This document shows, piece after piece, positions 45,165 to 52,492 of a stretch of DNA of 56,772 nucleotides. Position numbers and translations under genes: made by a program. The notes below the pieces were generated by a model. The model searched no databases, was not told the origin of the DNA, and was given only the letters and a program-made list of their open reading frames with translations. The DNA comes from an uncultured Pseudomonadota bacterium (lineage in GTDB: Bacteria > Pseudomonadota > Alphaproteobacteria > UBA3830), in assembly GCA_902771535.1 (NCBI GenBank), contig CACXWU010000007.1, positions 1 to 56,772 on the forward strand, read 5' to 3'. Every line of letters starts with the position of its first letter. Position 1 is the stretch's first letter.

Positions 45165-46400
45165 CTAACTATTTGAACTTTGTTTCTTTTTCTGATTACT
45201 TATTTGATTTCCATGATGTCCTGCTTTTCTATTCTTATTTCCATTAGAATAATATGGGTTTCCCCCTTTCCAATTTCTATCCGAACTATTTATTGACGTG
45301 CCAGAACTTTGTGTGCTATTCTTATTTCCATTAGAATATTGTGCTTTTCTTCCTCTCCAATTTTCATCCGAACTATTTCTTGGCGCGACAAAATTTTGTT
45401 TGTTTTCATTCTTCGAAACAAATGGATTCGATGACTGTCCTGTATTGGAAGAAAACTCTGAATTTCCACTATCAGATTTTTGGACCTCCGACTTAAATGA
45501 ATCTTCTGTCTGCGTACCCACAGTCTTAAATGAATCTTCTGTCTGCGTATACACAGTAACACTGTTTTGCGCATTTTCATTTTTATTATTAAACTTACCA
45601 AATTCCACATCTTTCTCAGATAGCAATTCTACTATATCTATATAAAGTCCTACCATATCTATATAATGCTTAACCGCTCTATGAATAATCCCAAGTGGAT
45701 TTAAACCCCTATTATTCCTCGCGTGGAAATTTGCGCCTTTTTCTATTAACGACTTAGCGGTATGTGTATGACCTCTCACAAGTGCAATTATAAGCGATGT
45801 ATTACCTAATGCGTCTGTTAAATCGATGGTGGCGCCATTTTTTATCAACAATTTGACTATTTTATTGTACCCTCTACTGCTTGCAAGAATTAATGCGGTA
45901 TTTCCCTTGTTTGTTTTGGCATCAATATCAACTTTTGTTTCACCTTTTTGTTTCAATAAAATCTTAACAAAGTTATATTTAGAATCTTTTGGAATATTAT
46001 CGTTAATAATTGCAGCTATAAGTGGTGTAACACCAGAGTTATCACTTACGTTGAGATCAGCCCCTTTTTCTATTAATTGTTTTGCCTCGTCCAAACGATT
46101 AACTATTATCGCATCTATTAATTTTTTTCCTTTCTCCTTGGCCGTGTTCCCGCTATCGTCACTATTATTATCTCTCTTATTTTCTATAGTACTGATGCTA
46201 TCGTCACTATTAAGAATACTATTATCACTCTCTTTGTTCCCGCTATTGTCACCATTATTATCACTCTTATTTCCTATAATACTGATGCTATCGTCACTAT
46301 CAAGAATACTATTATCACTCCCTTTTTCCATTGCATCAGCGTATTGACTACTTAACAGTAATGCTCCGATTGAAACCAATATTCTCAGATTAATTTTCAT
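45165..46400 (-). CDS. Secreted ankyrin-repeat protein with repetitive flanks
   Basis: 411 aa from the ATG preceded by GGAG (6-7 nt). Signal peptide LVSIGALLLSSQYADA. Then an Asp/Ser/Asn-rich tract with an internal duplication (NSILDSDDSIS and NSILNSDDSIS), about 4-5 ankyrin repeats (TPLIAAIINDN, TALILASSRGYNKIVKLLIKNGA, TSLIIALVRGHTHTAKSLIEKGA, ...), and a C-terminal Asn/Ser/Gln-rich tail with a twice-repeated TQTEDSFK and a repeated YSNGNKN block. The export signal differs from the first ankyrin protein. Likely a secreted binding protein; host targeting inferred. Confidence 0.82.
   Translation of the reverse strand: MKINLRILVSIGALLLSSQYADAMEKGSDNSILDSDDSISIIGNKSDNNGDNSGNKESDNSILNSDDSISTIENKRDNNSDDSGNTAKEKGKKLIDAIIVNRLDEAKQLIEKGADLNVSDNSGVTPLIAAIINDNIPKDSKYNFVKILLKQKGETKVDIDAKTNKGNTALILASSRGYNKIVKLLIKNGATIDLTDALGNTSLIIALVRGHTHTAKSLIEKGANFHARNNRGLNPLGIIHRAVKHYIDMVGLYIDIVELLSEKDVEFGKFNNKNENAQNSVTVYTQTEDSFKTVGTQTEDSFKSEVQKSDSGNSEFSSNTGQSSNPFVSKNENKQNFVAPRNSSDENWRGRKAQYSNGNKNSTQSSGTSINSSDRNWKGGNPYYSNGNKNRKAGHHGNQISNQKKKQSSNS
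45492..45557 (-). repeat. 33-bp in-frame tandem repeat in the second ankyrin gene
   Basis: Units 45492-45524 and 45525-45557 differ at two bases and encode two copies of an 11-aa unit containing TQTEDSFK. In contrast to the frame-breaking repeats elsewhere, 33 bp keeps the frame. Confidence 0.85.
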
Positions 46401-46488
46401 AATTTTCTCCATAACTATCTATGCACTTGCATATCGTATCCAAAATTAGTTAATTTTTTATGAATTTTTCGAAAAAAGTTAAAAAATA

Positions 46489-46514
46489 CCCCCGAAAGAG
46501 CGTGACTCTCGGGG
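46489..46514 (-). terminator. Terminator of the amidase 2 gene, CCCCGAAAGAGCGTGA family
   Basis: CCCCGAAAGAG/CTCTCGGGG with CGTGA loop, then TATTTTTTAAC on the minus strand. Lies ~75 bp after the C-terminal fragment, implying that transcription runs through the whole split gene. Confidence 0.85.
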
Positions 46515-46589
46515 ATCGCCGATATAATCCGTCTTTTGAAAGAATCGGTAAATTTATGAAAAAATCATCGATTTAGACAAAAAGCGCTT

Positions 46590-46889
46590 TTACGCCGAGT
46601 AATCATTCCATCCTCTAACAAACTCTGAAAGGCTCCGCGTTCTGTCGTTATTTTTAAATAAAAATGAATCCAAATTGTTCCTAAATTCTTCATCAAGAGA
46701 ACTTGTTATCAAATCTCTGTAATTATAATACGATGCAACCAAATTCAAAATCATCTTCCTGGTACTATCATTTAGATTTTCAGATAAATCCCCCGGATAA
46801 AAATGCAACTTAAAAGCCTTAATTATCTGATTATCAGTTAAGTCAAATGCTCGACCGTTTTCGCCTCTGCCATATCCGTAAATTTCCAA
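46590..46889 (-). pseudogene. Detached C-terminal peptidoglycan-binding part of AmiD-like amidase 2
   Basis: A 99-codon open frame with LEIYGYGRGENGRAFDLTDN and KAFKLHFYPGDL, homologous to the fragment at 42570-42860 and to the AmiD C-terminal domain. It differs from its counterpart by many mostly conservative changes (e.g. K/R, D/N, N/S) yet keeps an open frame. No ribosome binding site precedes its TTG. Frame continuity with the amidase is lost through the 29-bp duplication. Confidence 0.7.
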
Positions 46890-47704
46890 ACGCCTCTGCC
46901 ATATCCGTAAATTTCCAAAAGTTTCACGTAATCGATATTTGTTAATTCTGAAAATTTATCTAAGTCGATATATTTAAATTTAGGATAATATCCGGCTCCA
47001 TATTTCTCAAAAATCTCTTTGTATGGGAACATAGGACCTGAGTCTGATTTTCTTCCAATAGCAACATCAGAGTGAGTCACTACAAAACGCCCCGGAATTT
47101 TATACTTTTGCTGCAGAGCAAATATCAGACGTCCAGTTGACTCAACTTGCTTATCGGAAAATTTAAACCACTTACGGTCATCTCCCGGCAGCTGGACAGG
47201 CTGTCCGAATTTTTTATAATCATAGCGTTGTTCCAAATTACTTTCGTAATATCCCCACATATCTTGCTCTATACCAATGTAATATTTATTCAACATTGTA
47301 ACACCATTCCAAGCAGATTTTCCGGAGTGAAAGGCAATATTATATTTTGGATCTACAAACTCAAAAATTTTTCCCGTGTAGTCGGTATCATAGTGGGAAG
47401 ACACTCCACTGGAATAAAACACTTTTTCAGTGACGTCAGCGTTAGGACAAACAGAATAATGAAGAACCATTCCTATTATTGTTTCATCCTCTTTTCGATC
47501 ACGATACACTACTTCCTTTTTCCCGGTGACAGGGCTAATTTTTGTGCACTTACTGTTATCCAAAGGGCGGAGGGTAACGGGCACACCATTGATTTCTTTG
47601 GTTTCCTTAAAAATTTCGCTGGAATTAATACCAGTTGCAAAAGCACTTCCAATACAAAGCAACATCACTCCGAGTGAGTACGAAACATTTAAAGCAAATT
47701 TCAT
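46838..47704 (-). CDS. amiD: AmiD-like N-acetylmuramoyl-L-alanine amidase 2 (frameshifted, Sec signal)
   Basis: 288 aa. Signal peptide SYSLGVMLLCIGSAFATG without a lipobox, unlike paralogue 1. Amidase_2 domain with zinc ligands in MVLHYSVCPNADVTEKVFY and THSDVAIGRKSDSGPMFPY, and FHSGKSAWNG...YIGIEQD. Sequence from the amidase core to the break is nearly the same as in paralogue 1, while the N-termini differ, so export mode was swapped (soluble periplasmic versus lipoprotein). The final ~17 residues are out of frame because of the 29-bp duplication. Located between the rplL terminator and the second ankyrin gene. Confidence 0.82.
   Translation of the reverse strand: MKFALNVSYSLGVMLLCIGSAFATGINSSEIFKETKEINGVPVTLRPLDNSKCTKISPVTGKKEVVYRDRKEDETIIGMVLHYSVCPNADVTEKVFYSSGVSSHYDTDYTGKIFEFVDPKYNIAFHSGKSAWNGVTMLNKYYIGIEQDMWGYYESNLEQRYDYKKFGQPVQLPGDDRKWFKFSDKQVESTGRLIFALQQKYKIPGRFVVTHSDVAIGRKSDSGPMFPYKEIFEKYGAGYYPKFKYIDLDKFSELTNIDYVKLLEIYGYGRGVWKFTDMAEAKTVEHLT
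46862..46919 (-). repeat. Perfect 29-bp tandem duplication in amidase 2
   Basis: Units 46862-46890 and 46891-46919 are identical (CGCCTCTGCCATATCCGTAA start, plus strand). It equals the amidase 1 repeat plus three bases, at the same codons. 29 = 3x9+2; collapse restores the amidase to C-terminal domain reading. Confidence 0.92.
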
Positions 47705-47785
47705 GACTATTTCCTATAAACAAACACATATCCTTATGAATATATAACTTATACGTTACCCATTTTCTAGTTTCCGAATACAAAA

Positions 47786-47813
47786 AACCCGAAAGCATTT
47801 GCCCTCGGGGTTG
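47786..47813 (-). terminator. Terminator of the rplK-rplL cluster
   Basis: AACCCGAAAGC and GCCCTCGGGGTT form a stem around ATTT; on the minus strand a run of six Ts follows. It lies 34 bp after the rplL stop, so transcription appears to end here rather than enter rpoB. Confidence 0.8.
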
Positions 47814-47846
47814 AATTTGAACAAATCGAATGAAAATGAAGTAAAA

Positions 47847-48221
47847 TTATTTCAATTCAACTTTTGCGCCAGCAGCTTCCAACTTCTCTTTCATGGCTTT
47901 CGCATCATCCTTGGAAACTCCCTCTTTGATCGCTTTCGGAGCGGCTTCGACCATCGCTTTCGCTTCGGTCAATCCTAACCCGGTGATCTCTCTTACGACC
48001 TTAATTACACCGATCTTGGAAGAACCGGCATCTGTCAAAACGACGTCAAATTCGCTCTTCTCTTCAGCAGCAGCGGCCGGAGCAGCACCAGCGGCGGCGA
48101 CAGCGACAGGAGCAGCAGCGGATACGCCCCATACCTCTTCCAACTTCTTGCTTAATTCAGCAGCTTCCAAAACGGTTAAAGCTGATAACTCTTCTACGAT
48201 TTTATCTAAATTTGCAGCCAT
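47847..48221 (-). CDS. rplL: 50S ribosomal protein L7/L12
   Basis: 124 aa. N-terminal dimerisation helices ([20 protein letters not shown]), the Ala-rich hinge ([16 protein letters not shown]) and the C-terminal factor-binding domain ([21 protein letters not shown]). Forms the L10(L12)n stalk that recruits GTPase factors. Usually followed by rpoB, but not here. Confidence 0.97.
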   Translation of the reverse strand: MAANLDKIVEELSALTVLEAAELSKKLEEVWGVSAAAPVAVAAAGAAPAAAAEEKSEFDVVLTDAGSSKIGVIKVVREITGLGLTEAKAMVEAAPKAIKEGVSKDDAKAMKEKLEAAGAKVELK

Positions 48222-48235
48222 TTTTTACCTCCATA

Positions 48236-48745
48236 TTATTTTTCTGAATAGGCCTTTAAAACACGAGCAAGTTGAGATGCAGGTGCTTGCGACAATGTTG
48301 CCATACGCTGTGCCGGCGTCTGTATAACAGCGACGATCTTCGCGCGCAACTCGTCCATAGACGGTAATGAAGCCAAAGTTTTGATTTCGGCGACACTCAA
48401 CATTTTACCTTGATATCCTCCGCAAACGACTGAAAGCTTCTCATCGCTCTTGGATGCGTACTCAGACACGACCTTTGCCGACCCTGTGATATCCTTCGAA
48501 AACACCAACGCAGTCTGTCCGCCCAATTTCTCGGAGACACACTCGAAATCGGTATCCTTCACTGCCAATCTCGCCAACGTGTTTTTCGCGACAAGATAAA
48601 CGGACTGTACCGCACGAAGTTGTTTTCTAAGATCCTCTGTTTCAGCAACTGTCAGTCGATTTTGATTAACCACAAAGACGGCCTCGCTTTCCTGAAAGCG
48701 CTGCTTAATCTTTGCAATTAAGTCCGACTTCTTGTTTTTTTCCAC
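48236..48745 (-). CDS. rplJ: 50S ribosomal protein L10
   Basis: 169 aa with a GTG start overlapping a hairpin. Conserved segments EAVFVVNQNRLTVAETEDLRKQLR, VAKNTLARLA and the C-terminal helix that binds L7/L12. Stalk base protein and, with L12, autoregulator of this mRNA in other bacteria. Confidence 0.96.
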   Translation of the reverse strand: MEKNKKSDLIAKIKQRFQESEAVFVVNQNRLTVAETEDLRKQLRAVQSVYLVAKNTLARLAVKDTDFECVSEKLGGQTALVFSKDITGSAKVVSEYASKSDEKLSVVCGGYQGKMLSVAEIKTLASLPSMDELRAKIVAVIQTPAQRMATLSQAPASQLARVLKAYSEK

Positions 48746-48747
48746 AG

Positions 48748-48775
48748 TTCTCTCCCAAACAATTTAACGAGAGAA
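48748..48775 (-). promoter_or_regulatory. Hairpin over the rplJ ribosome binding site (possible L10 leader)
   Basis: In the 120-bp rplA-rplJ gap, TTCTCTC can pair with GAGAGAA, the latter containing the rplJ Shine-Dalgarno, directly before the GTG. Upstream bases GACCATCGGTGCGAG may form the L10-binding leader. L10-L12 feedback is known in this operon in other bacteria; here it is inferred. Confidence 0.45.
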
Positions 48776-48865
48776 TATCGAAAACCACAGATTACAAATA
48801 GAAAGTCATCTGCAACGGCAAATTTAAGCTACTCGCACCGATGGTCTACGATAGACTCAAAACAA

Positions 48866-49561
48866 TCAGAAAGTGAACACCTCAGCGGTATCCAATTTCA
48901 ATCCGACGCCCATCGTACTGGAAATCGCAACAGATTTCAAGTAGGCGCCTTTAACATTGGCAGGTCTTGCTTTCACAACAGCTCCAATGTAAGCCTTTAA
49001 GTTCGCTTCGATTTTTTCTTGATCGAAACTCAACTTGCAAATTCCGGCGTGAACAATACCGTCCTTACTTAAACGATACTCAATTTGTCCCGCTTTCGCG
49101 TTTTTAATAGCAGCGGCGACATTAGGAGTAACCGTTCCCAGCTTCGGGTTCGGCATCAATCCTTTCGGACCCAGAATTTTACCCAGACGTCCGACAACAC
49201 CCATCATGTCAGGGCTTGCGATGCACATATCGAACTCAATGGATCCGTCCTTGACCTTCTCAGCCAAATCATCAGCTCCGACGAAATCAGCTCCGGCTTC
49301 TTTCGCAGCGTCGGCAACAGCACCTTTCGCAAAAACAGCAACTCGGACTGTCTTTCCGGTACCTTCCGGCATGGAAACCATTCCACGAATATTTTGGTCT
49401 GCGGAACGAGGGTCCAAATTCAAATTGATCGCAACTTCCACCGTCTCGTCGAATTTGCAACTGCTGTTCTCTTTCAAAAACTTTACGGCCTCGGACAAAC
49501 TGTAAGCTCTGTCCTCAACTTTCTTCGCAATATTCTTGTATCTTTTTCCTGAACGAGCCAT
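48866..49561 (-). CDS. rplA: 50S ribosomal protein L1
   Basis: 231 aa. Conserved GPKGLMPNPKLGTVTPNV, RGMVSMPEGTGKTVRVAVFA and the terminal STMGVGLKLD. Binds the 23S L1 stalk and represses its own mRNA in many bacteria. ATG overlaps the rplK stop (TAATG). Confidence 0.97.
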   Translation of the reverse strand: MARSGKRYKNIAKKVEDRAYSLSEAVKFLKENSSCKFDETVEVAINLNLDPRSADQNIRGMVSMPEGTGKTVRVAVFAKGAVADAAKEAGADFVGADDLAEKVKDGSIEFDMCIASPDMMGVVGRLGKILGPKGLMPNPKLGTVTPNVAAAIKNAKAGQIEYRLSKDGIVHAGICKLSFDQEKIEANLKAYIGAVVKARPANVKGAYLKSVAISSTMGVGLKLDTAEVFTF

Positions 49562-49992
49562 TATTGAACAACCTCCAATCCCATTGCACGAGCAGAACCA
49601 ATGATCATCATGCTTGCCGCGTCAACGTCGTTTGCATTCAAATCTTTCATTTTCTTCTCAGCAATTTCACGAACCTGAGCCATGGTAATCTGACCGGCCT
49701 TCGGACCCCTTCCGGTCGTGGACGATCCTTTGGTAATTCCCGCAGCTTGCTTCAAGTAGTAAGTAACCGGCGGCAACTTAATGATGAACGAAAATGTTCT
49801 GTCAGCATATGCCGTAATAATCACAGGAAGCGGCGTTCCCGCATCGTAAGACTGAGTCTGAGCGTTAAACGCCTTACAAAACTCCATAATATTCAAACCT
49901 CTCTGACCTAAAGCCGGTCCGATCGGAGGTGACGGGTTTGCTTTCCCTGCAGGTACTTGCAATTTGATATACCCTACTATTTTTTTAGCCAT
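49561..49992 (-). CDS. rplK: 50S ribosomal protein L11
   Basis: 143 aa. [35 protein letters not shown] and the C-terminal rRNA-binding domain with [11 protein letters not shown] are diagnostic. L11 lies at the GTPase centre. Usually preceded by nusG; here the upstream ~180 bp is non-coding and then an opposite-facing glycosyltransferase gene begins. Confidence 0.97.
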   Translation of the reverse strand: MAKKIVGYIKLQVPAGKANPSPPIGPALGQRGLNIMEFCKAFNAQTQSYDAGTPLPVIITAYADRTFSFIIKLPPVTYYLKQAAGITKGSSTTGRGPKAGQITMAQVREIAEKKMKDLNANDVDAASMMIIGSARAMGLEVVQ

Positions 49993-50104
49993 ATAACCTC
50001 TATAAATATGAAATCAATCAGCCTCTTCTAACACAAAAAAAGGATTTTTTCAACAAATTTCGGAGGAAACAGCATCGCAAGATATCACCTAACGAGCAAC
50101 CATA

Positions 50105-50120
50105 TTAACGAATTATTAAC
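50105..50120 (+). promoter_or_regulatory. TTAACGAATTATTAAC element, copy 1
   Basis: Identical to 51241-51256 and one base different from 53670-53685; lies 65 bp before the ATG of a glycosyltransferase gene. It is imperfectly palindromic, so it may be an operator or a promoter part. Confidence 0.5.
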
Positions 50121-50169
50121 AGATGAGTGAAAGAATAAACAGATATGAGTTTTATGATAAGGGTATGAG

Positions 50170-51192
50170 ATGAAGCGTTTTGCCCAAAAATTAACAAAAG
50201 AGAACAAAGCTCCCAAAAATCGAACAAAAACATGGAGCTGCCTACGAAACATTTTTCTTATTATCTGTTTTCTGCCGTTATTTTATTTTTGCGCTGATGT
50301 CTTAAATAAATCCGGAAAAGTATCCATAATTATCCCCGTTTATAATGTTGAGAAATATATAGGGGAATGTTTGGACTCGGTCATTAATCAAACTTATAAA
50401 AATTTAGAAATTATCTGCGTGGATGATTGCGGAACTGATAATTCCGTAAAAATTGTTGAAGAATATTCACAGAAAGATAAGAGAATAAAAATTGTTCATC
50501 ATAACAGGAACAAAGGATTGGCAATTACAAGAAATACCGGAGTACAAAATTCTAACGGAGAATATATTTTTTTCTTAGATTCGGATGACTATTTAAACTT
50601 AGATATAATCGAGTTGTTAGTAGAAAGACAAAAAAAAACCAATGCTGATGTTGTGGTTTCTAGTTTTAGAAACTTTGCACGAGAAAAGATACCAAACATA
50701 AATAGTATCTTGAAAAACAGAAATTTTTTTAAATTTATTCCACGAGAACGATGCCAAATTGATTTTGATAATTTTCAAAATAATTTAAACTCTATTTTCT
50801 ATGTTGTTTGGGGAAAGCTTTTTAAAAAAGATTTTCTGATTAAGAATAACATTTGGCACATAAATCAGAATATCTGTGCTGAAGATAATGGATTTTGTTT
50901 AAAAGTTCTATCCAACTTTCCGTTAGTTTCTTTTTTGAAAAATGTTGGTGTTAATTATAGGATAAATCCGTCTTCAATCACTTTAAATTTAACATTTTTG
51001 AAACAACGAACCGATACGGAAACAATGCTTAAAGATTTTTTCCAATATCTTGATCAACAATTTGAAAAAGATAAAGCTGAAAAACTAAAAGAACTAACCA
51101 TTAATTCTCCCATATACAACAGCTTCTTTAAATCTGCTATATTACACACGCTTATATATCGGCCAACCAGAATATTGGGCTTTTGGGCTTAA
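50170..51192 (+). CDS. Family 2 glycosyltransferase with N-terminal membrane anchor, copy 1
   Basis: 340 aa. Membrane helix at residues ~27-44 (NIFLIICFLPLFYFCADV) directly before a GT-A domain: VSIIIPVYNVEKYIGECLDS, ICVDDCGTDNS, FFLDSDDYLNLD (the DxD metal site). GT2 enzymes transfer sugars from nucleotide donors to polysaccharide or protein. A single anchor before the domain is unusual and leaves the orientation open: an N-in anchor would put the catalytic domain outside the cytoplasm. Strong similarity to the next gene, including the end (LDQQFEKDKAEKLKELTI), shows a recent duplication. Confidence 0.87.
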   Translation: MKRFAQKLTKENKAPKNRTKTWSCLRNIFLIICFLPLFYFCADVLNKSGKVSIIIPVYNVEKYIGECLDSVINQTYKNLEIICVDDCGTDNSVKIVEEYSQKDKRIKIVHHNRNKGLAITRNTGVQNSNGEYIFFLDSDDYLNLDIIELLVERQKKTNADVVVSSFRNFAREKIPNINSILKNRNFFKFIPRERCQIDFDNFQNNLNSIFYVVWGKLFKKDFLIKNNIWHINQNICAEDNGFCLKVLSNFPLVSFLKNVGVNYRINPSSITLNLTFLKQRTDTETMLKDFFQYLDQQFEKDKAEKLKELTINSPIYNSFFKSAILHTLIYRPTRILGFWA

Positions 51193-51240
51193 AATTAACA
51201 CTTTTCCTGTAAGAAACAGATTCGTAGACACATAGATATC

Positions 51241-51256
51241 TTAACGAATTATTAAC
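51241..51256 (+). promoter_or_regulatory. TTAACGAATTATTAAC element, copy 2
   Basis: Exact copy of the element at 50105, 66 bp before a homologous but out-of-frame ATGAAACG (51307) upstream of the second glycosyltransferase. Confidence 0.5.
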
Positions 51257-51313
51257 AAATAACTGAAAAAATGAGAAAGTGTAGGTTTTTGTGGTAGAGG
51301 GCAAGGATGAAAC

Positions 51314-52333
51314 GTGGAAAATAATAAGAGATCACAAAACCCAAAAGCATCTATTGATTATTGTTGTAACAACTTCCAAAAAACTTATTTACATTTTTTC
51401 TTCTTGATTATGGCGCTGCTTTTCTCCAACACCTATGCGAATGACACTGGAAAAGTATCCGTAATAATTCCTGTTTATAATGTTGAAAAATATATAAGAG
51501 AGTGTTTGGACTCAGCTATTAATCAGACTTACAAAAATTTGGAAGTTATATGTATTGATGATTGCGGAACAGATAATTCCATAAAAATTGTTGAAGAATA
51601 TGCACAAAAAGATAAGAGAATAAAAGTTTTTCGGCACGATAAAAATATGGGAGCGGGACCCGCGAGAAATACCGGAATACAAAATTCAAACGGAGAATAT
51701 ATATTTTTTTTGGATTCGGATGATTATCTTAATTTGGACGCTGTAGAATTGATGGTAAAAAACCAAAAAGAAACCAATGCAGATATCGTAGTTTCAAATA
51801 CCAGAGTTTTTACGTCAGATAAAGATATCGCTATTGGAAACCACGTAAAAGAAAATGAAAAACTTTTAAAAGTCTTTCTGCAAAAATGTTATCAAATTGG
51901 TTTTGATAATTTTCAACATAACGCAGATTATGTTTTTGGCATTTCGTGTGGAAAACTTTATAAAAAAGATTTTCTAATTAAGAATAACATTTGGCATATA
52001 AATAAAAATATCGTTCACGAAGATGGTGGTTTTGGTTTAAAAACCCTATCTAATTTTCCTTTAGTTTCTTTTATAAAGGACACTGGCATTAATTATAGGT
52101 TAAATCCATATTCAACCACGCATAATTCAGTTATTTTGAAATGTCGAACTGACGCCAAAATTATGCTCAAAGACTTTTTTCAATATCTTGATCAACAATT
52201 TGAAAAAGATAAAGCTGAAAAACTGAAAGAATTGACGATTGAATCTTCTCGATATAAAAGATTCTTTAAACTATCCATTCCTTCCCTAATTGTATATTGG
52301 ATACTCAAAATACGCAGTTATATATCTTATTAA
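51314..52333 (+). CDS. Family 2 glycosyltransferase with N-terminal export signal, copy 2
   Basis: 339 aa, GTG start. Hydrophobic segment YLHFFFLIMALLFSNTYAND has a possible signal-peptidase site (TYA-ND), followed by the GT-A domain: VSVIIPVYNVEKYIRECLDS, ICIDDCGTDNS, FFLDSDDYLNLD. About as long as copy 1 and clearly paralogous over its whole length. The ATG equivalent to copy 1's start (51307) is out of frame by one base, so translation must begin at the GTG or the gene is impaired. Role in surface or secreted glycan modification inferred. Confidence 0.84.
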   Translation: MENNKRSQNPKASIDYCCNNFQKTYLHFFFLIMALLFSNTYANDTGKVSVIIPVYNVEKYIRECLDSAINQTYKNLEVICIDDCGTDNSIKIVEEYAQKDKRIKVFRHDKNMGAGPARNTGIQNSNGEYIFFLDSDDYLNLDAVELMVKNQKETNADIVVSNTRVFTSDKDIAIGNHVKENEKLLKVFLQKCYQIGFDNFQHNADYVFGISCGKLYKKDFLIKNNIWHINKNIVHEDGGFGLKTLSNFPLVSFIKDTGINYRLNPYSTTHNSVILKCRTDAKIMLKDFFQYLDQQFEKDKAEKLKELTIESSRYKRFFKLSIPSLIVYWILKIRSYISY

Positions 52334-52386
52334 AAAAACCAATTTGAGATAACTGATCAGCTTTTCCTGAAAGTATTTTAGATGTG

Positions 52387-52412
52387 ATATATCCTGACAT
52401 TTTTGGATATAT
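52387..52412. other. Hairpin between the convergent glycosyltransferase genes
   Basis: ATATATCC and GGATATAT flank a 10-nt loop. No T tract follows on either side, so its role as terminator is uncertain. The surrounding 150 bp holds a TATAAT near 52421 but no gene. Confidence 0.4.
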
Positions 52413-52492
52413 AACCACCTATAATGTTATGAGGCTAAACTGGCTTCCCCGTAAAGGAACAAGTTTTCAGCAAAACTCGGCTGAATCGCCCA

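Noticed and set aside
42420-47760. Mobile element behind the amidase duplication
   Set aside because: No transposase, terminal inverted repeats or target duplications were seen around either amidase copy.
52420-52492. Small RNA or tRNA-like gene after the TATAAT near 52421
   Set aside because: No matching -35 at normal spacing and no cloverleaf could be drawn; left as intergenic.
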